DNA from: Rutidosis leptorrhynchoides
Lineage: Eukaryota; Streptophyta; Magnoliopsida; Asterales; Asteraceae
Direction of reading: 5' to 3'
Assembly: GCF_046630445.1 (NCBI RefSeq)
Contig: NC_092333.1
Span: 712,395,001-712,459,000 of the forward strand
DNA: 64,000 nt
The notes beneath the pieces were generated by a model, which saw nothing but the letters and a program-made list of their open reading frames with translations, ran no database searches and was not told the DNA's origin. Shown piece by piece: positions 1-14,721 of this stretch. Within the stretch, counting starts at the first letter, position 1. Every line of letters begins with the position of its first letter. The translations under genes were made by a program, and so were the position numbers.

Positions 1-130
1 CGGGGTTGGAATTGGGTTTCTCTATTTTGATACCTTTTCCCTTATTATTTTCTTTCGTTTTATTAAATTGGGTCGGGGTAATTTCTGTAACATCATCGGA
101 ATCCTCATCGGGATCCGATTCATCGGAAAA

Positions 131-445
131 TTAGTAATCTTCCCAATATTTTGCTTCCTCGGCGGAAACACCATTGACCATTATTAACTTTGGTCCGTTG
201 GTTGAGGATTTTCTTTTATTTAATCGATTTACTATAGGTATCAATATTTCTTCCTCTGGAACCTCTTCTTCTTCTGGTTCCTCCTCTTCCGATTCCTCCT
301 CTTCTGGTTCCTCCTCTTCCGGTTCCTCCTCTTCCAGTTCCTCCTCTTCCGGTTCCTCTTCGGGAATTTGTGAATCTTCCCAAAATATATTCGACTCTTC
401 ATTATAATTAGGTGAATCAATGGGATTTGTACTAGAGGTAGACAT
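131..445 (-). CDS. acidic N-terminal gag-like ORF of the minus-strand gypsy element
   Basis: This is a 104-codon reading frame whose middle is a run of EEEEP-type five-residue acidic repeats, followed by a short basic stretch (NRLNKRKSS). It starts about 200 bp inside the primer-binding site, where the gag of gypsy elements normally begins. No retroviral zinc knuckle is visible in this piece. The plus-strand frame over the same bases is a poly-serine shadow. It is interpreted as the start of gag by position; the acidic repeat itself has no assigned function. Confidence 0.5.
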   Translation of the reverse strand: MSTSSTNPIDSPNYNEESNIFWEDSQIPEEEPEEEELEEEEPEEEEPEEEESEEEEPEEEEVPEEEILIPIVNRLNKRKSSTNGPKLIMVNGVSAEEAKYWEDY

Positions 446-643
446 CTATCACACAATATCAAACACGTTAAGAGATTAATATATCACATAATATTTACAT
501 GTTAATAATATATAGTTTCCAACAACAAAAATGTTAAGCAATCGTTTTTGAAGAAAAACACGGTCGAAGTCCAGACTCACTAATGCATCCTAATAAACTC
601 GGTAAGACACACTAATGCAATTTTATGGTTCTCTAAGACCAAC

Positions 644-655
644 GCTCAGATACCA
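644..655 (-). other. primer-binding site (initiator tRNA-Met type)
   Basis: On the minus strand the bases just after the LTR end read TGGTATCTGAGC, close to the complement of the initiator tRNA-Met 3' end used by most plant gypsy elements. It fixes the orientation of the element and the LTR boundary at 658. Confidence 0.7.
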
Positions 656-657
656 AC

Positions 658-1524
658 TGAAATGTCCCGTTCATATTGATTATAAACGTTCCATATTAAT
701 TGATTTCGTCGCGAGGTTTTGACCTCTATATGAGACGTTTTTCAAAGACTGCATTCATTTTTAAAACAACCATAACCTTTATTTTATCGATAAAGGTTTA
801 AAAAGCATTACGTAGATTATCAAATAATGATAATCTAAAATATACCGTTTACACACGACCATTACATAATGGTTTACAATAAGAATATATTGCATCAAAA
901 ATAAGTTTCTTGAATGCAGTTTTTACATAATATCATACAAGCATGGACTCCAAATCTTGTCCTTATTTTAGTATGCAATAGCGGAAGCTCTTAATAATCA
1001 CCTGAAAATAAACATGCTTAAAACGTCAACAAAAATGTTGGTGAGTTATAGGTTTAACCTATATATTATCAAATCATAATAATAGACCACAAGATTTCAT
1101 ATTTCAATATACATCCCATACATAGAGATAAAATTCATTCATATGGTGAATACCTGGTAACCGACATTAACAAGATGCATATAAGAATATCCCCTATCAT
1201 TCTGGGAAATCCTTCGGACATTATAAAAACGAATTCGAAGTACTAAAGCATCCGGTACTTTGGATGGGGTTCGTTAGGCCCAATAGATCTATCTTTAGGA
1301 TTCGCGTCAATTAGTAGATCGGTTTACTAATTCTTAGGTTACCAAGCAAAAGGGGCATATTCGGCTTCGATCATTCACCCATATAATGTAGTTTCATTTA
1401 CTTGTGTCTATTTCGTAAATATTTATAAAACTGCATGTATTCTCATCCCAAAATATTAGATTTTAAAAGTGGGACTATAACTCACTTTCACATATTTTTA
1501 TGATTCACAAACCTATAACAAATA

Positions 1525-1597
<73 letters not shown>

Positions 1598-4113
1598 AAG
1601 TATGTTCAAAATATATTTACATCATTTTTAATACGTTTTAATGTTTTAAGTTTATTAAGTCAGCTGTCCTCGTTAGTAACCTACAACTAGTTGTCCACAG
1701 TTAGATGTACAGAAATAAATCGATATATATTATCTTGAATCAATCCACGACCCAGTGTATACACGTCTTAGGCTAGATCACAACTCAAAGTATATATATT
1801 TTTGGAATCAACCTCAACCCTGTATAGCTAACTCCAACATTACTGCATATAGAGTGTCTATGGTTGTTCCAAATAATATATATACATGGGTCGATATGAT
1901 ATGTCAAAACATTTGCATACGTGTATATGGTATCCCAAGATTACATTAGAATACATGTATAATACAATATAAGTTATCTAGGATATGATTTGTATAGAAT
2001 TGTTACAATATTTCCCGTAGCTACAACAATCAAAAACAATCCAATCTTGTTTTACCCATAACTTCTTCGTTTTAAATCCGATTTGAGTGAATCAAATTGC
2101 TTTGGTTTCATATTGAACTCTATTTTATGAATCTAAACAGAAAAAGTATATGTTTATAGTTGGAAATATAAGTTAAAAGTGGTTTCTGTAAGAGGTAGTC
2201 ATTTCAGTCGAAAGAACGTTGATGACCATTTTGAAAAACATACTTTCACTTTGAGTTTAACCATGATTTTTGGATATAGTTTCATGTTCATAAGAAAAAT
2301 AATTTTCCCAGAAGAACAACTTTTAAATCAAAGTTTATCATAGTTTTTAATTAACTAACCCAAAACAGCCCGCGGTGTTACTACGACGGCGTATATCCAG
2401 TTTTACGATGTTTTTCGTGTTTTCCGGTTTTAAATCATTAAGTTAGAATATCATATAGATATAGAACATGTGTTTAGTTTATTTTAAAAGTCAAGTTAGA
2501 ATTTAACTTTTGTTTGCAAACAAGTTTAGAATTAACTAAATTATGTTCTAGTGATTACATGTTCAAATCTTAAAATAAGATAGTTTTATATGTATGAATC
2601 GAATGATGTTATGAACATCATTACTATCTCAAGTTTAGTAGGTAAAACTACTGGAAGTGACAAGAAATGATCTAGCTTCAAAGGATCTTGGATGGCTTGA
2701 AAGTTCTTGAAGTAGAATCATGACATGAAAATAAGTTCAAATAAGATTATCACTCGAATTAAGATAGTTATAGTTATAGGAATTGAGTCAAAGTTTGTAT
2801 ATGAGTATTACTTTGATTTGGAATGATATCTTACTGTAAACAACAAGGATTTCTTGAGGCTGGATGATCACTTTACAAGATTGGAAGTGAGCTAGTAAAC
2901 TTGGAAGTATTCTTGATTTTATGAAACTAGAACTTATAGAATTTATGAAGAACACTTAGAAATTGAAGATGTAACTTGAGAGAGATCAATTAGATGAAGA
3001 AAATTGAAGAATGAAAGTGTTTGTAGGTGTTTTTGGTCGTTGGTATATGGATTAGATATAAAGGATATGTAATTTTATTTTCATGTAAATAAGTCATTAA
3101 TGATTACTAATATTTTTGTAATTTTATGAGATATTTCATGCTAGTTTCTAAATGATGGTTCCCACATGTGTTAGGTAACTCACATGGGCTGCTAAGAGCT
3201 GATCATTAAAGTGTATATACCAATAGTACATACATCTAAAAGCTGTGTATTGTACGAGTATGAATACGGGTGCATACGAGTAGAATTGTTGATGAAACTG
3301 AACGAGGATGTAATTGTAAGCATTTTTGTTAAGTAGAAGTATTTTGATAAGTGTATTGAAGTCTTTCAAAAGTGTATGAATACATATTAAAACACTACAT
3401 GTATATACATTTTAACTGAGTCGTTAAGTCATCGTTAGTCGTTACATGTAAATGTTGATTTGAAACCTTTAAGTTAACGATCTTGTTAAATGTTGTTAAC
3501 CCAATGTTTATTATATCTAATAAGATGTTAAATTATTATATTATCATGATATTATGATATATTAATATATCTTAATATGATATATACACATTTAAATGTT
3601 GTTACAACGATAATCGTTATATATATGTCTCGTTTCGAAATCCTTAAGTTAGTAGTCTTGTTTTTACATATGTAGTTCATTGTTAATATACATAATGACA
3701 TGTTTACTTATCATTTATAATGATTAAACATAGTGTATCAATATCTTAATATGATTCATATGTATTTAGTAAGACGTTGTTATAACGATCGTTATATATC
3801 GTTTCGAGTTTCTTAAATCAGTAAACTCAATTTTATGCATATAAATCATAGTTAAAATACCTAATGAGATTCTTACTTATCATAATATCATGTTAACTAT
3901 ATATATAATCGTATATATGTCATCATATAGTTTTTACAAGTTTTAACGTTCGTGAATCACCGGTCAACTTGGGTGGTCAATTGTCTATATGAAACCTATT
4001 TCAATTAATGAAGTCTTAACAAGTTTGATTGCTTAACATGTTGGAAACACTTAATCATGTAAATATCAATTTCATTTAATATATATAAATATGGAAAAGT
4101 TCGGGTCACTACA
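658..4113 (-). repeat. 5' LTR of the minus-strand gypsy element (about 3.46 kb)
   Basis: The boundaries are TGTAGTGACCCG at 4113 (minus strand) and CATTTCA at 658. The distal ~1.1 kb (658-1755) is an inverted match to 4336-5546. It includes a (TA)n tract at about 1525-1595 and the block GAGGTTTTGACCTCTATATGA shared, in diverged form, by the other gypsy LTR families of the window. Small ORFs inside it look like noise. Confidence 0.7.
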
Positions 4114-5546
<1,433 letters not shown>

Positions 5547-6350
5547 AACCCGACGGACCGAGCAAACATACGATTCAAACCCCGGAGACCATAATACGAG
5601 TTTGTGTTATCAACTTCAAATTTACTTGAGAAAGGTATTTGCCTTTAGCCGAATTCATTTACTACAATAATTTTCATTCGAGTATTAACGCCACACCTTT
5701 CAAAAATCTACATAGTCGCAAATGTCGTTTTCTTATTTGTTGGACCGAATTAGGTGACAAGCAAACCACCGGACCCGAACTCATTCATGAAACAATCGAG
5801 AAATTTTTTTTAACCCGAGAAAGGCTCAAGACGGCCGTAGTCACCAAAAGAGCTATGCCGATGGTAGACGTAAACCTCTCGAATTCCAAGTGAGTGACCG
5901 CGTAATATTAAAATTCGCACCTTGAAAATGTGTAATCCGTTTCAGGAAACGTAGAAAGCTAAATCCGCGATATTTTGATCCTTTTAAAATTTTGGGGCGT
6001 ATTGTACCCGTTGCTTACCGTTTCGATCTTCCGACTCAATTGAGCTCCGTTCATCCTACATTCCGTGTATCAAACTTGAAGAAGTGTCTTGCGAAACAAG
6101 AACTTGTTATCCTCTTCGACGAGCTTACAATCGATGATAAACTTCACTTCCTAGGAGAACAGGTTAAAAATTTTGAATCGTGAAACCAAACTCTGAAACA
6201 ACGTAATACCCCGACTGTCAAAGTTTGTTGAAATGCCCAAGGGAGTACCTTCACTTATTCGTAGAATTTGCAACGCAAAGGTTTCGAAGAAGAAACAACT
6301 ACTACTTCCAACTAAATTTCGGGACGAAATTTCTTTTAAGGTGTAGGTAA
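5547..6350 (+). pseudogene. Ty3/gypsy chromovirus-like pol 3' end (integrase C-terminus to chromodomain), fossil
   Basis: Recognisable integrase C-terminal text includes PLAEFIYYNNFHSSI, RKCRFLICWTELGD and LSSVHPTFRVSNLKKCL. These are signatures of the plant Tekay/Del-type chromovirus integrase just ahead of the chromodomain. The region is followed by the AAATTTCGGGACGAAATTTC segment typical of this lineage immediately before the 3' LTR. The copy is broken in several places and is interrupted upstream by the LTR ending at 5546. It belongs to the element whose 3' LTR follows at 6351. Confidence 0.8.
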
Positions 6351-8770
6351 TGTAACATCCCGCGTTTTTCCGTTAAATTTATTTTTAACACCGTATTTTT
6401 TTTTTTAGATAATATCTTTCGTTATCTAAATTCGTATCTTTCGTTAACTAACGTTCTTAATATTTTCTGTTAATTGATTTTAACGTCTCCCGTTTACTCT
6501 CGCATTTTAAAATAATTCGTTTGGTTAATTCACGCACCCGCTTTCAAACTCGAGGGACCGAAGTTGCTAAGGGGCCAAACTAGTTGACTATGTCAACTAG
6601 TCAAGCCCCATCTCACCCACTCATTCACTTCACCTCCTACATCTCATTTTCTCTCTAGTTCAAGAACACCATTTTCATCTTCTCCACTAATTCATCACCT
6701 ATTTCAAATCTAGGAAGCTTGCTACAAAATAAATTACATATTCGTGATCCTCTCTTCATCCTCTACATTTTGGTATCAATTTCATCTCGTTTGGGTAACA
6801 TTTCTAAAACTCTAGATTTCATGTTCTTAGTGTTTTTGACTTGAAATGGTGTTAATTAGTGTCTATGGCTCAAGTCTAGCATGAATATGTGTTTAGTTTG
6901 CTCGATTTGTTGTTTTGAGTAACTAGCTTGAATATGAAAAATGGGTGTGCTTAATCTTGAGTTTTGAGTGATTAAATGTTGTTTAAATGTTAAAGTTTAT
7001 GTATTAAATGTGTTACTAGCATCATTAGCTTCAATTTGATGTGTAGGTTGATTTAGAAAAGCTTTATTTACAAAATGGTTGAATTCAAGATTTTGGTTAG
7101 GGTTTGATGAACTTTAAAATGAACTTTTGACGCATTGAATGCTATGAAATGTTCTTAGTAAGTGTTTATTTGTATTGTATTTTCATTACCTTCAAAACGG
7201 CATATCGTATGTGTAAATTGGATTCCCGAGTCAAGAAATGCGTTTTATGAACTTGAAACTTTGATTATGAACATTTAACGATCATTTATTGAGGTTTTCA
7301 TTGTTGTTAATGATGGATTTGATTTATGAAATGTGTTTAGTTGTATTCCTTGTCAAAATACATTTCCAATGATATAAGATACGTGTTTTGAATGTTTACG
7401 GTTCATAAGTTATGATTGTTTGAAGTTGGATTCGTGCATGAGTGTTCAAAAACTGTCAGACTTGCTGAACAGCCATACTGAGCACCGCTCAGGGTTCTAG
7501 AGCACCGCTCCGGGCCCCGGCTGTCCAAAAATACGCATTTTTATTTAATTCTAAGTATGCTACGCACCCCCGATCAACATGAAACTTGGCCAACATGCTT
7601 ATATATGATTAAAAATCCCAGAAAAATAGTTCGGGACCCGACCCGACCCCGTTGACTTTTTCGTTGACTTTGACCAAGTTTGACTTTTAGTCAAACTTAA
7701 TCAAACACTTTTGCAATCGTTCTAATGTGCTTTTATACTTGATTCTTGCATGAAACTTGACAACGTGATTCACATGCTATATATTCGAGTCGTAACGAGC
7801 CATAGGACTAATTGAACACATTTCGCCTGACCTTGTGTCGTAACCGGTTAATTGATACAACTTACTTGTTTAGGTAAAGGCTAAACAACTTTCATGCACA
7901 CGTTTACTTTATGAAGTACATTTATACTCGTGCACTCGAGGTGAGATCATAGTCCCACCTTTTCAACAACTTTTACTCTTTAAACTATAGGATGAGAAAC
8001 ATATACGTATCATACTTTTATGCTTTGAACACAAGTACGAAAACAAATATTCCACAGTGAGTTAGAACAAAAAGCCTCAATTCAATTATCATTAGTTACA
8101 CTTGCAGGGTGTAAGCGAGAACTTATATTATGTGATCACATGGGCTTGACGAGCCTCATTCGGACGGTTCGCTACCGTTAGCGAATGAAATATATTTTCG
8201 AGTTTAGTGTATGTTCTAACACTACGTAACAGGGTATAAAACAGTTAAGTCTTGATAATTGGGTGCTCGCGAACATACTTTTGGAATATAAACGATTTAG
8301 ATAATCAACGTTATGGAAATACAAAATCTTGTGGTTCAAAAACAACGTTTACAAACACCTAGGATTTCACCAACGTTTTTCGTTGACAGTTTTCTATATG
8401 TTTCTCAGGTTCATACTTGGCCACTTGATACATGCTTTCGCACACTTTAATTACTTGCTTGGAGTCAAGCATACATGCATACGCTAGCGATAGCACTTTT
8501 GGATTCAAACTTAAGCATACATACTTACGCTATTTATAGCAACCGTGATTTTAAACTTATTATGTCGCAAGTTATTTCATTTATACTTTATAACTTTTGT
8601 AAACTTATACATGTTGTCGAACTGTTTGATAAACTAAACGTTGTAAGTCTTGTACGTTTCAAATGAATGCGACATAATTTTGGTCAAACGCGTCTCATTT
8701 AGGGACTACGACCACGCAACGGGACCTAAGTTAACGGCGCCGTCAATGACGATTTGGCCGGGTTGTTACA
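6351..8770 (+). repeat. 3' LTR of the chromovirus-like gypsy element (2.42 kb)
   Basis: It starts TGTAACATCCCGCG directly after the purine-rich 3' segment and ends GGGTTGTTACA, giving matching TGTAACA/TGTTACA ends. The next base continues the minus-strand copia reverse-transcriptase region, so the gypsy element inserted into that copia. Two dyad boxes, CTGAGCACCGCTCAG at 7478-7492 and GAGCACCGCTC at 7500-7510, lie ~100 bp upstream of a TATATATGA run near 7600. No gene is seen inside; the 63-residue ORF at 8475 is probably noise. Confidence 0.8.
7478..7510. promoter_or_regulatory. paired CG-core dyads in the gypsy LTR
   Basis: Two imperfect tandem copies of an inverted repeat with arms GAGC/GCTC around ACC lie 21 bp apart, just upstream of AT-rich DNA with a candidate TATA. 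It is one of several such dyad sets in LTRs of this window. Regulatory role is inferred from position only. Confidence 0.35.
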
Positions 8771-11040
8771 TTTGATCCTATTCCAGTGTCTTTTTGTAGG
8801 GGCTGAGTTGAACCTTGTCAACAAATTAACTGCAAAAGAAATTTCAGATCTTGTACAATTTGTAAAATACATAATAGCTCCAATTGCACTAAGATATGGT
8901 ACTTCTGGTCCCAGAATATCTTCATGATCTTCACAGGGTCGAAGTGGATCAGTATCAACATTAAGAGATCTAACAACCATATAAGTACTTAATGGTTTTG
9001 CCTTGTCCATATTGAAACGTTTTAAAATCTTTTTTGTATAAGTTGTTTGATGTACAAGTAAACCATTAGGCATATGCTCAATCTACAAACCAAGGCAATA
9101 CTTGGTTTTTCGAAGATCTTTCATTTCAAATTCTTTCTTTAGAAGTTGAATGGCTTCGTGGAACTCTTTATTTGTACCTATGATGTTAAGATCATCGACA
9201 TAAACAGCTATGATCACATATCCGGATGTTGTTTTCTTAATGAATACACATGGCAAATAAGATTATTTGTATACCCTTTGCTTATCAAGTAATCAATTAA
9301 TCGTTCATATCACATGCGACCCTATTGTTTCAACCCATATAAAGATCTTTATGATTCAATGGAATACATTTCTTTGAGTTTTGCATTAGATGTTTCTGAT
9401 ACCTTAAACCCTTCATGGATATTAATGTATATATCACTATCAAGTGATTCATTTAAATAATTAGTAATAACATCCATGAGATGCATTTCTAAATTTTTAG
9501 AAACTGTTAGGCTGATTAAGTATCTAAAAGTAATTGCATCCATAACAGGAGAATAAGTTTTCCTCATAATTCATTCATGGTCTTTGAGAGAAATCTTGAG
9601 TTACAAGTCTAGCTTTATCTTGTAACTTCATTTTTTCTCATTTCTTTTTCGGATAAAAATTCATTTTTTATCTCATACGTTTCACATCTTTAAAAGTGAT
9701 AACGATTGATCCGAAAACTTTTCTTTTTATTGAGCAAATCTAATTCAGCTCGTATTGCTTCTATCCATTGAGTCCAATCATGTCTATTTTGACATGCAAT
9801 GACAGATTTGGTTCCAGATCATCATCTTTATTCATGATGTCATTGTAAGATTATATGAAAAATCAATATTTGTCATTTTGTTTCGGTTCCATAATATTGC
9901 ATAATTTATTGCAATGTATGTATTTACATTGTCAATATCCTCTGCAGAAGGAATATTGATTTGTGGTTCTTCTTGAACACTTTTTTTTTAAATTTTTATT
10001 TTTACCTCATTATCAGCTGATTTTCCTTTTCGAGGATTTTTATCTTTGGAACTAATTTGTCTTTCACGTTTCAGACGTGACAAAAGACTCATGAGTGACA
10101 TTATTGCCAGCTTTTGAAATTTTAATTCTTTCTAGAGCATTTACTGCTGATATATATGATTTTGTCACTCTTTTTGCATCTGTAAATGCATCGGGCAATT
10201 TATTCGCAAGTTCTTGCATATGCATTATTTTTTTTGAATTTTTGTTTCGCACTCTTTTGTGCGAGTATCAAGATACCTTAATTGATGTTCACATCATGAA
10301 ACATCATTTTATTTATTTTTTTATTTCTTCCCCTAATCTAGGGAGCAATTTTTCATTAAAATGACAATCAGCAAAAACGTGCTATAAAAACATCACCCGT
10401 CATGGATTCAATATATCTTATGATTGAAGTTGTTTCATATCCAACATATATTTCAATCCTTCTTTGAGGAACCATTTGTTGTGGTGGTGCAATTAAAAAT
10501 ACACTGCACAACCAAATGTTCTAAGATGGAAAATATTTGGCTCTCGACCAAAATTAAGTTGGTAATGGAGAATATTTATGACTTGCACTTGGTTTAATGC
10601 GAATTAATGTCGCATCATGTAAATTTACATGTCCCCATATAAATATTGAGAGTTTTGTACTCATTACCAATTGTCTAGTTATTATCTGCAAGCGTTTATC
10701 TATTGATTCAGCTAAACCAATTTTGTGTATGCACATGAGCAACTGGATGTTCAACAACAATCCCTGTAGACATATAATAATCATTAAATGCTTGAGATGT
10801 TAACTCACCAGCATTATCAAGTCTCATCCTTTTAATAGTGTAATCAGAATAATGTGTTCTCAATTTAATAATTTGTTCAAGAAACTTTGCAAATGCCATA
10901 TTACGGCTTGATAACACACAAACATGAGACCATCCATTAGATGCGTCTATTAGAACCATGAAATATCAAAATGGTCCACATGATGGATGAATTGGTCCAT
11001 ATATATAACCTTGAATTCTTTCAAGAAACATTGGTGATTC
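8771..11040 (-). pseudogene. copia pol remnant (reverse transcriptase, integrase), fossil
   Basis: Minus-strand fragments read MPNGLLVHQTTYTKKILKRF and KTYSPVMDAITFRYLISL (reverse transcriptase), and MVLIDASNGWSHVC with MRLDNAGELTSQAF (integrase). They are in the same order as, and close to, the corresponding parts of the copia at 29113-34949. The many interruptions mark it as a fossil. Confidence 0.8.
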
Positions 11041-11600
11041 TTTTTCAATATTCTTTTCATTAATCACCATATGTGCTTTTCATTAATCACCATATGTGCT
11101 TTTCATTAATCACCATATGTGCTTTTTCATTAATCACCATATGTGCTTTTTCATTAATCACCATATGTGTTTTTCATTAATCACCATATATGCTTTTTTT
11201 ATTAATCACCATATGTGCTTTTTCATTAATCACCATATGTGCTTTTTCAATAATCACCATATGCGCTTTTCATCATATATCCTTTTCACCATATGCGCTT
11301 TTAATCATATGCGCTGCGCTTTTCATCATATGCAATTTTCATCATATGCGCTTTTAATCATATGCGTTGCGCTTTTCATCATATGCACTTTTCATCATAT
11401 GCGCTTTTAATTATATGCGCTTTTAATTATATGTGCTGCGCTTTTAATCATATGCGCTTTTCATCATATGCGCTTTTTATCATATGCGCTTTTAATCATA
11501 TGCGTTGCGCTTTTCATCATATTTCATCATATGCGCTTTTTATCATATGCGTTTTTAATCATATGCACTGCGCTTTTCATCATATGCGCTTTTTCGATGC
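11041..11600. repeat. minisatellite derived from copia coding sequence
   Basis: The left part is about nine tandem copies of a ~24-bp unit reading CATTAATCACCATATGTGC plus a T-run. The right part shifts to shorter units (~17-20 bp) built on CATCATATGCGCTTTT and AATCATATGCGCTTTT. The reverse complement of the first unit, GCACATATGGTGATTAA, is present once in the coding region of the related copia at about 31459-31476. The array therefore arose inside this copia by amplification of its own sequence and then evolved a second unit type. The F/I/H/M-rich ORFs over the array are shadows. Confidence 0.85.
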
Positions 11601-11902
11601 TACATAGTGCGATGACCCGGAAATTTCTGACCAAATTTAAACTTAATCTTTAACGTTTCCGACACGATAAGCAAAGTCTATGAAGTTGAATCTCAAAATT
11701 TTGAACTATTCAATTACCCTTCGATTGTTCTCAATGATTCGCGAACAATTATGTGTAAATAGATACATATATATACTATAACTTGAAAACGTAACAAAGT
11801 GTTATGAAATTGATACTGTGCATTAACCTTATTGGTTTGATTATCTGATTGATATTTAGATAAGTTAACTAAAACGTTTAAGATGAACCAGTAAAACACT
11901 AA

Positions 11903-12005
11903 TTTGCTACAGTATTTTCGAATTGCTACAGTACCCGAAAAGCTACAGTGTTTTCAAAAATCACTATTTGCTACAGTAAAAAAAACTTTGCTACGTTAAC
12001 TTTGC
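11903..12005 (+). repeat. TTTGCTACAGT cluster in the solo LTR
   Basis: About six irregularly spaced copies of TTGCTACAGT lie between the LTR start and the promoter-proximal dyads. The same motif forms a longer cluster in the LTR fragment at 58955-59147. It is absent from the corresponding part of the two LTRs of 46091-55532. Confidence 0.7.
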
Positions 12006-12033
12006 TACAGCAAAACACTATTTTAAAATGAAA

Positions 12034-12075
<42 letters not shown>

Positions 12076-12365
12076 TACGAGACGATAATTTATTGAAGTA
12101 AATGACCAAAACACTCAAATATATAAGTTATATTTGGAGTAATATAGTTTATGGATAATGTAAGTATATATTTTGACAAAGGTACGTGTCACGAAACGTA
12201 AAATGCAAGTTTTCTCAGCGTACGAAGGTACATTCGAAAAACCGGAACCGGGACATAAGTCGAGTGAAGACGTACGACTTATCGGAACAAAAGTTACGAG
12301 TTAACTATGCACGTAAATATAATATAATATATAAATAATTATATAAATTAAATAAATTATATATA

Positions 12366-14715
12366 TGATATTGCTTTAAAACATACATATTATTCGACGC
12401 AATATCATTTATATTTCATAGGTTTTTACTGTTTACTAAGACATTCAAATGTATAAATCACGAGAAAAACGACAAAAGATAATACGAGCTCGAAGTTTGA
12501 AGAAAAGACGATAAACGATAAATTTAAACCAAATATATATCGAGATAACGTTTACCCAAACGCAAGTTCAAGATGAGCGAAGAAAAAAAGAGTTCAAATG
12601 AAAAGGTCCAAATCGATTAACGTCAAGGCGGGATCAAAGGTGAACAAAACATAAAATAAAAACAAAGAAACTGTCGGCTGTTCTTACGCGAATCGTGTGG
12701 CCACCTACGCGAAACGCGTAGTATTTTTACCTTACGCGGATCGTGTGGATTCCTACGCGAAACGCGTAATATCTTGTCCAGATTCAGCTTCAAATGTGTA
12801 TGGGACGGTGGCTTTTGTGTTTAAATATGAATTCTTTATCAGTGGTACAGCAAAAAAGGAAGACTATGCACTCATTTCACCTACTACACAACATCATCAA
12901 CTTATAATACGGAGTACACATATACAGTGGGAATGACACATATTTAAGGGAGAAGGCAGAACACATATATTTTGCAAGAAGACTACATCACAAAAAAATT
13001 ATTAGTTACTATCATTTATTTTTAGTACTCCGTATCATTCAATTTTCAGTTTCAAGGTTCAATATTTAGGATAGTTTCAAATATTAAGGGTGTATTGTTC
13101 GTAATTAAGGGTATTATTGTACGCGCTAAAGGGGTGTTATTATTGTAATTTTCTACCATTGAAGTTAATGAAAGTGAAGAATTTTTAGTAGGTATATTCT
13201 GTTAAAAATTATTGTTATCAATTTTTATAGTTATTGTTATGTTTGCATATTTATATTTTTATGTTTACCCTAGTATAATGAGTAGCTAATTTCCCTATTG
13301 TTTGCTTAGATGTAGAGCCCCTAGTGAAATGGATTGTTATCATTTGTAAAAATTAAAATGTAACTTTAGTATTTTTAATATTGAGCCTAATTAAAAGAAC
13401 CATTATTATATATTTGGATATTTAACCCTTGTCACTTAATTTGTTAGATTAAAATAACGAAAGTTATTTTTATTTATATAAATTAAGCTTCAACATTAAA
13501 AGTGATCTAGACGAACTTATAAGTAATTTACTAACACTAAATTAAAAAGTAAGGTTCGGTGGTTTGGGTAATATCACTAGTCATATAATAGTGAAATTGT
13601 AAAAAGGAAAACCGTTATGATTTGGGTTTTGGCGAAGGTCAAAACTGGGTTGGGTCTCAATTTAAATACTTAAGGACTAGTAACTATCTAAATATAATCC
13701 AATGAAAATTAGATTTAATTTAGTTAGTCAAAACTTATTATTTTTTCGAAAGGAAAATATAAGTTTTATACTAAACATTTTAATACGAGCTTAAACTTAA
13801 AACAATCCATGGACCTAGAGGTGACACATTTAAGTAAACACTCCCTTTTATTTTATAAATCATTATTATTATTATTTACGTTCATTTATTCAGTAAAGTT
13901 AAAAGTAAAATTAAAAAAAATATTACACAGCATTATATTCCAGTTTATTCGTCACTGTTTTGTCACCTGGATTATAACATACGCGGATCGTGTATATCTC
14001 TACACGATACGCGTACATTTCAAACCATACGTAAAACGCGTATTATACTACGTGAAACGCGTAAGTATAATACGGGTACTGTACGAATTAGGTTAAAATT
14101 TAGGGTTTAATTATTTTATTATTATATTTAAATTGTTAGTTTATAATTAGTATTAATTTATATTTGGTAACTAGTTTATAACTAGTTAAATATTATAATT
14201 CCTATTAATTTATATTAATTTAGTTAAAATATGTTATTTAGTTAATTTAAATAAAATTATATTATAATTGCTCAAAACAAAATTCTAAACAATTAGTTTT
14301 ATTAAAAAGTTATCATTTTATTAATTATCATTTAGTAATAAACTTATTAGTATGATTTCAATTAATTCACTTTTAAATTAATAATTATAAATAATGTATT
14401 CGTATAAATTAATAAGTAGTTCAATTAAATTAGGATTAAGTTATATTTTATTATTATTATGTAGTATTATCATTTCCTAATCCAAAACCCCCTTAAAATA
14501 AGTTTAACTTCAAAGACTATTAAAAACCATTGAACACTGTCTTCCTGTGGAACGAACCGGATTTACCGACAAACTAAACTACGCGGATAGGACTAGTTGC
14601 CTATATGTGTGAAATCAACCTAAAATCATTAAAATACCACATATACAATAAATCAATTCGTGTAACAAAATAACTCAAATCCGTTCATAAATAAAGGTAC
14701 TGTTTCAGCACATCA
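12366..14715 (+). repeat. 5' LTR of the Athila-like element
   Basis: It begins TGATATTGCTTTAAAAC and ends GTTTCAGCACATCA, with the primer-binding site six bases further on. It carries two sets of CG-rich dyads (12683-12770 and about 13978-14060). The ORFs at 12697 and 13809 cross these boxes, recur in the 3' LTR and look like chance frames. Confidence 0.85.
12683..12770. promoter_or_regulatory. four CG-core dyads (CTACGCGAAACGCGTAG type), 5' LTR
   Basis: Two perfect or near-perfect copies of the dyad CTACGCG-AAA-CGCGTAG alternate with two degenerate copies of the form TTACGCGRATCGTGTGG. A candidate TATA (CACATATTTAAGGG, about 12937) lies ~170 bp downstream. The set recurs at 19876-19960 in the 3' LTR and, with changes, at 13978-14060 and 15528-15612. 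Confidence 0.4.
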
Positions 14716-14721
14716 ACTTTT

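Larger units (their letters stand above)
1..4113 (-). mobile_element. Ty3/gypsy LTR element, minus strand, 5' part only (rest off the left edge)
   Basis: Read on the minus strand the order is LTR (4113 down to 658), initiator-Met-type primer-binding site, then an acidic gag start, which is the 5' end of an LTR retrotransposon. Its 5' LTR begins TGTAGTGACCCG at 4113 and ends CATTTCA at 658. The element abuts a plus-strand LTR of the same family at 4114, so it probably inserted into that LTR; the second target-duplication copy is off-window. Only the left-running internal region is cut by the window edge. It is a fossil or recent copy of unknown completeness. Confidence 0.75.

Noticed and set aside
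174-407. Poly-serine ORF on the plus strand
   Set aside because: It is the shadow of the EEEEP repeat in the minus-strand gag frame.
1755-1949. Small ORFs in LTR and spacer DNA (also 3148, 8475, 18962, 57173, 61889)
   Set aside because: Under 90 residues, no family text, no conserved context; expected by chance.
11096-11653. F/I/H/M-rich ORFs
   Set aside because: Produced by the minisatellite units lacking stops, with no protein features beyond the repeat.
12697-12936. 79-residue ORF repeated at 19885 as a small conserved gene
   Set aside because: The two copies are in the two LTRs of one element, so identity reflects LTR identity and not selection.
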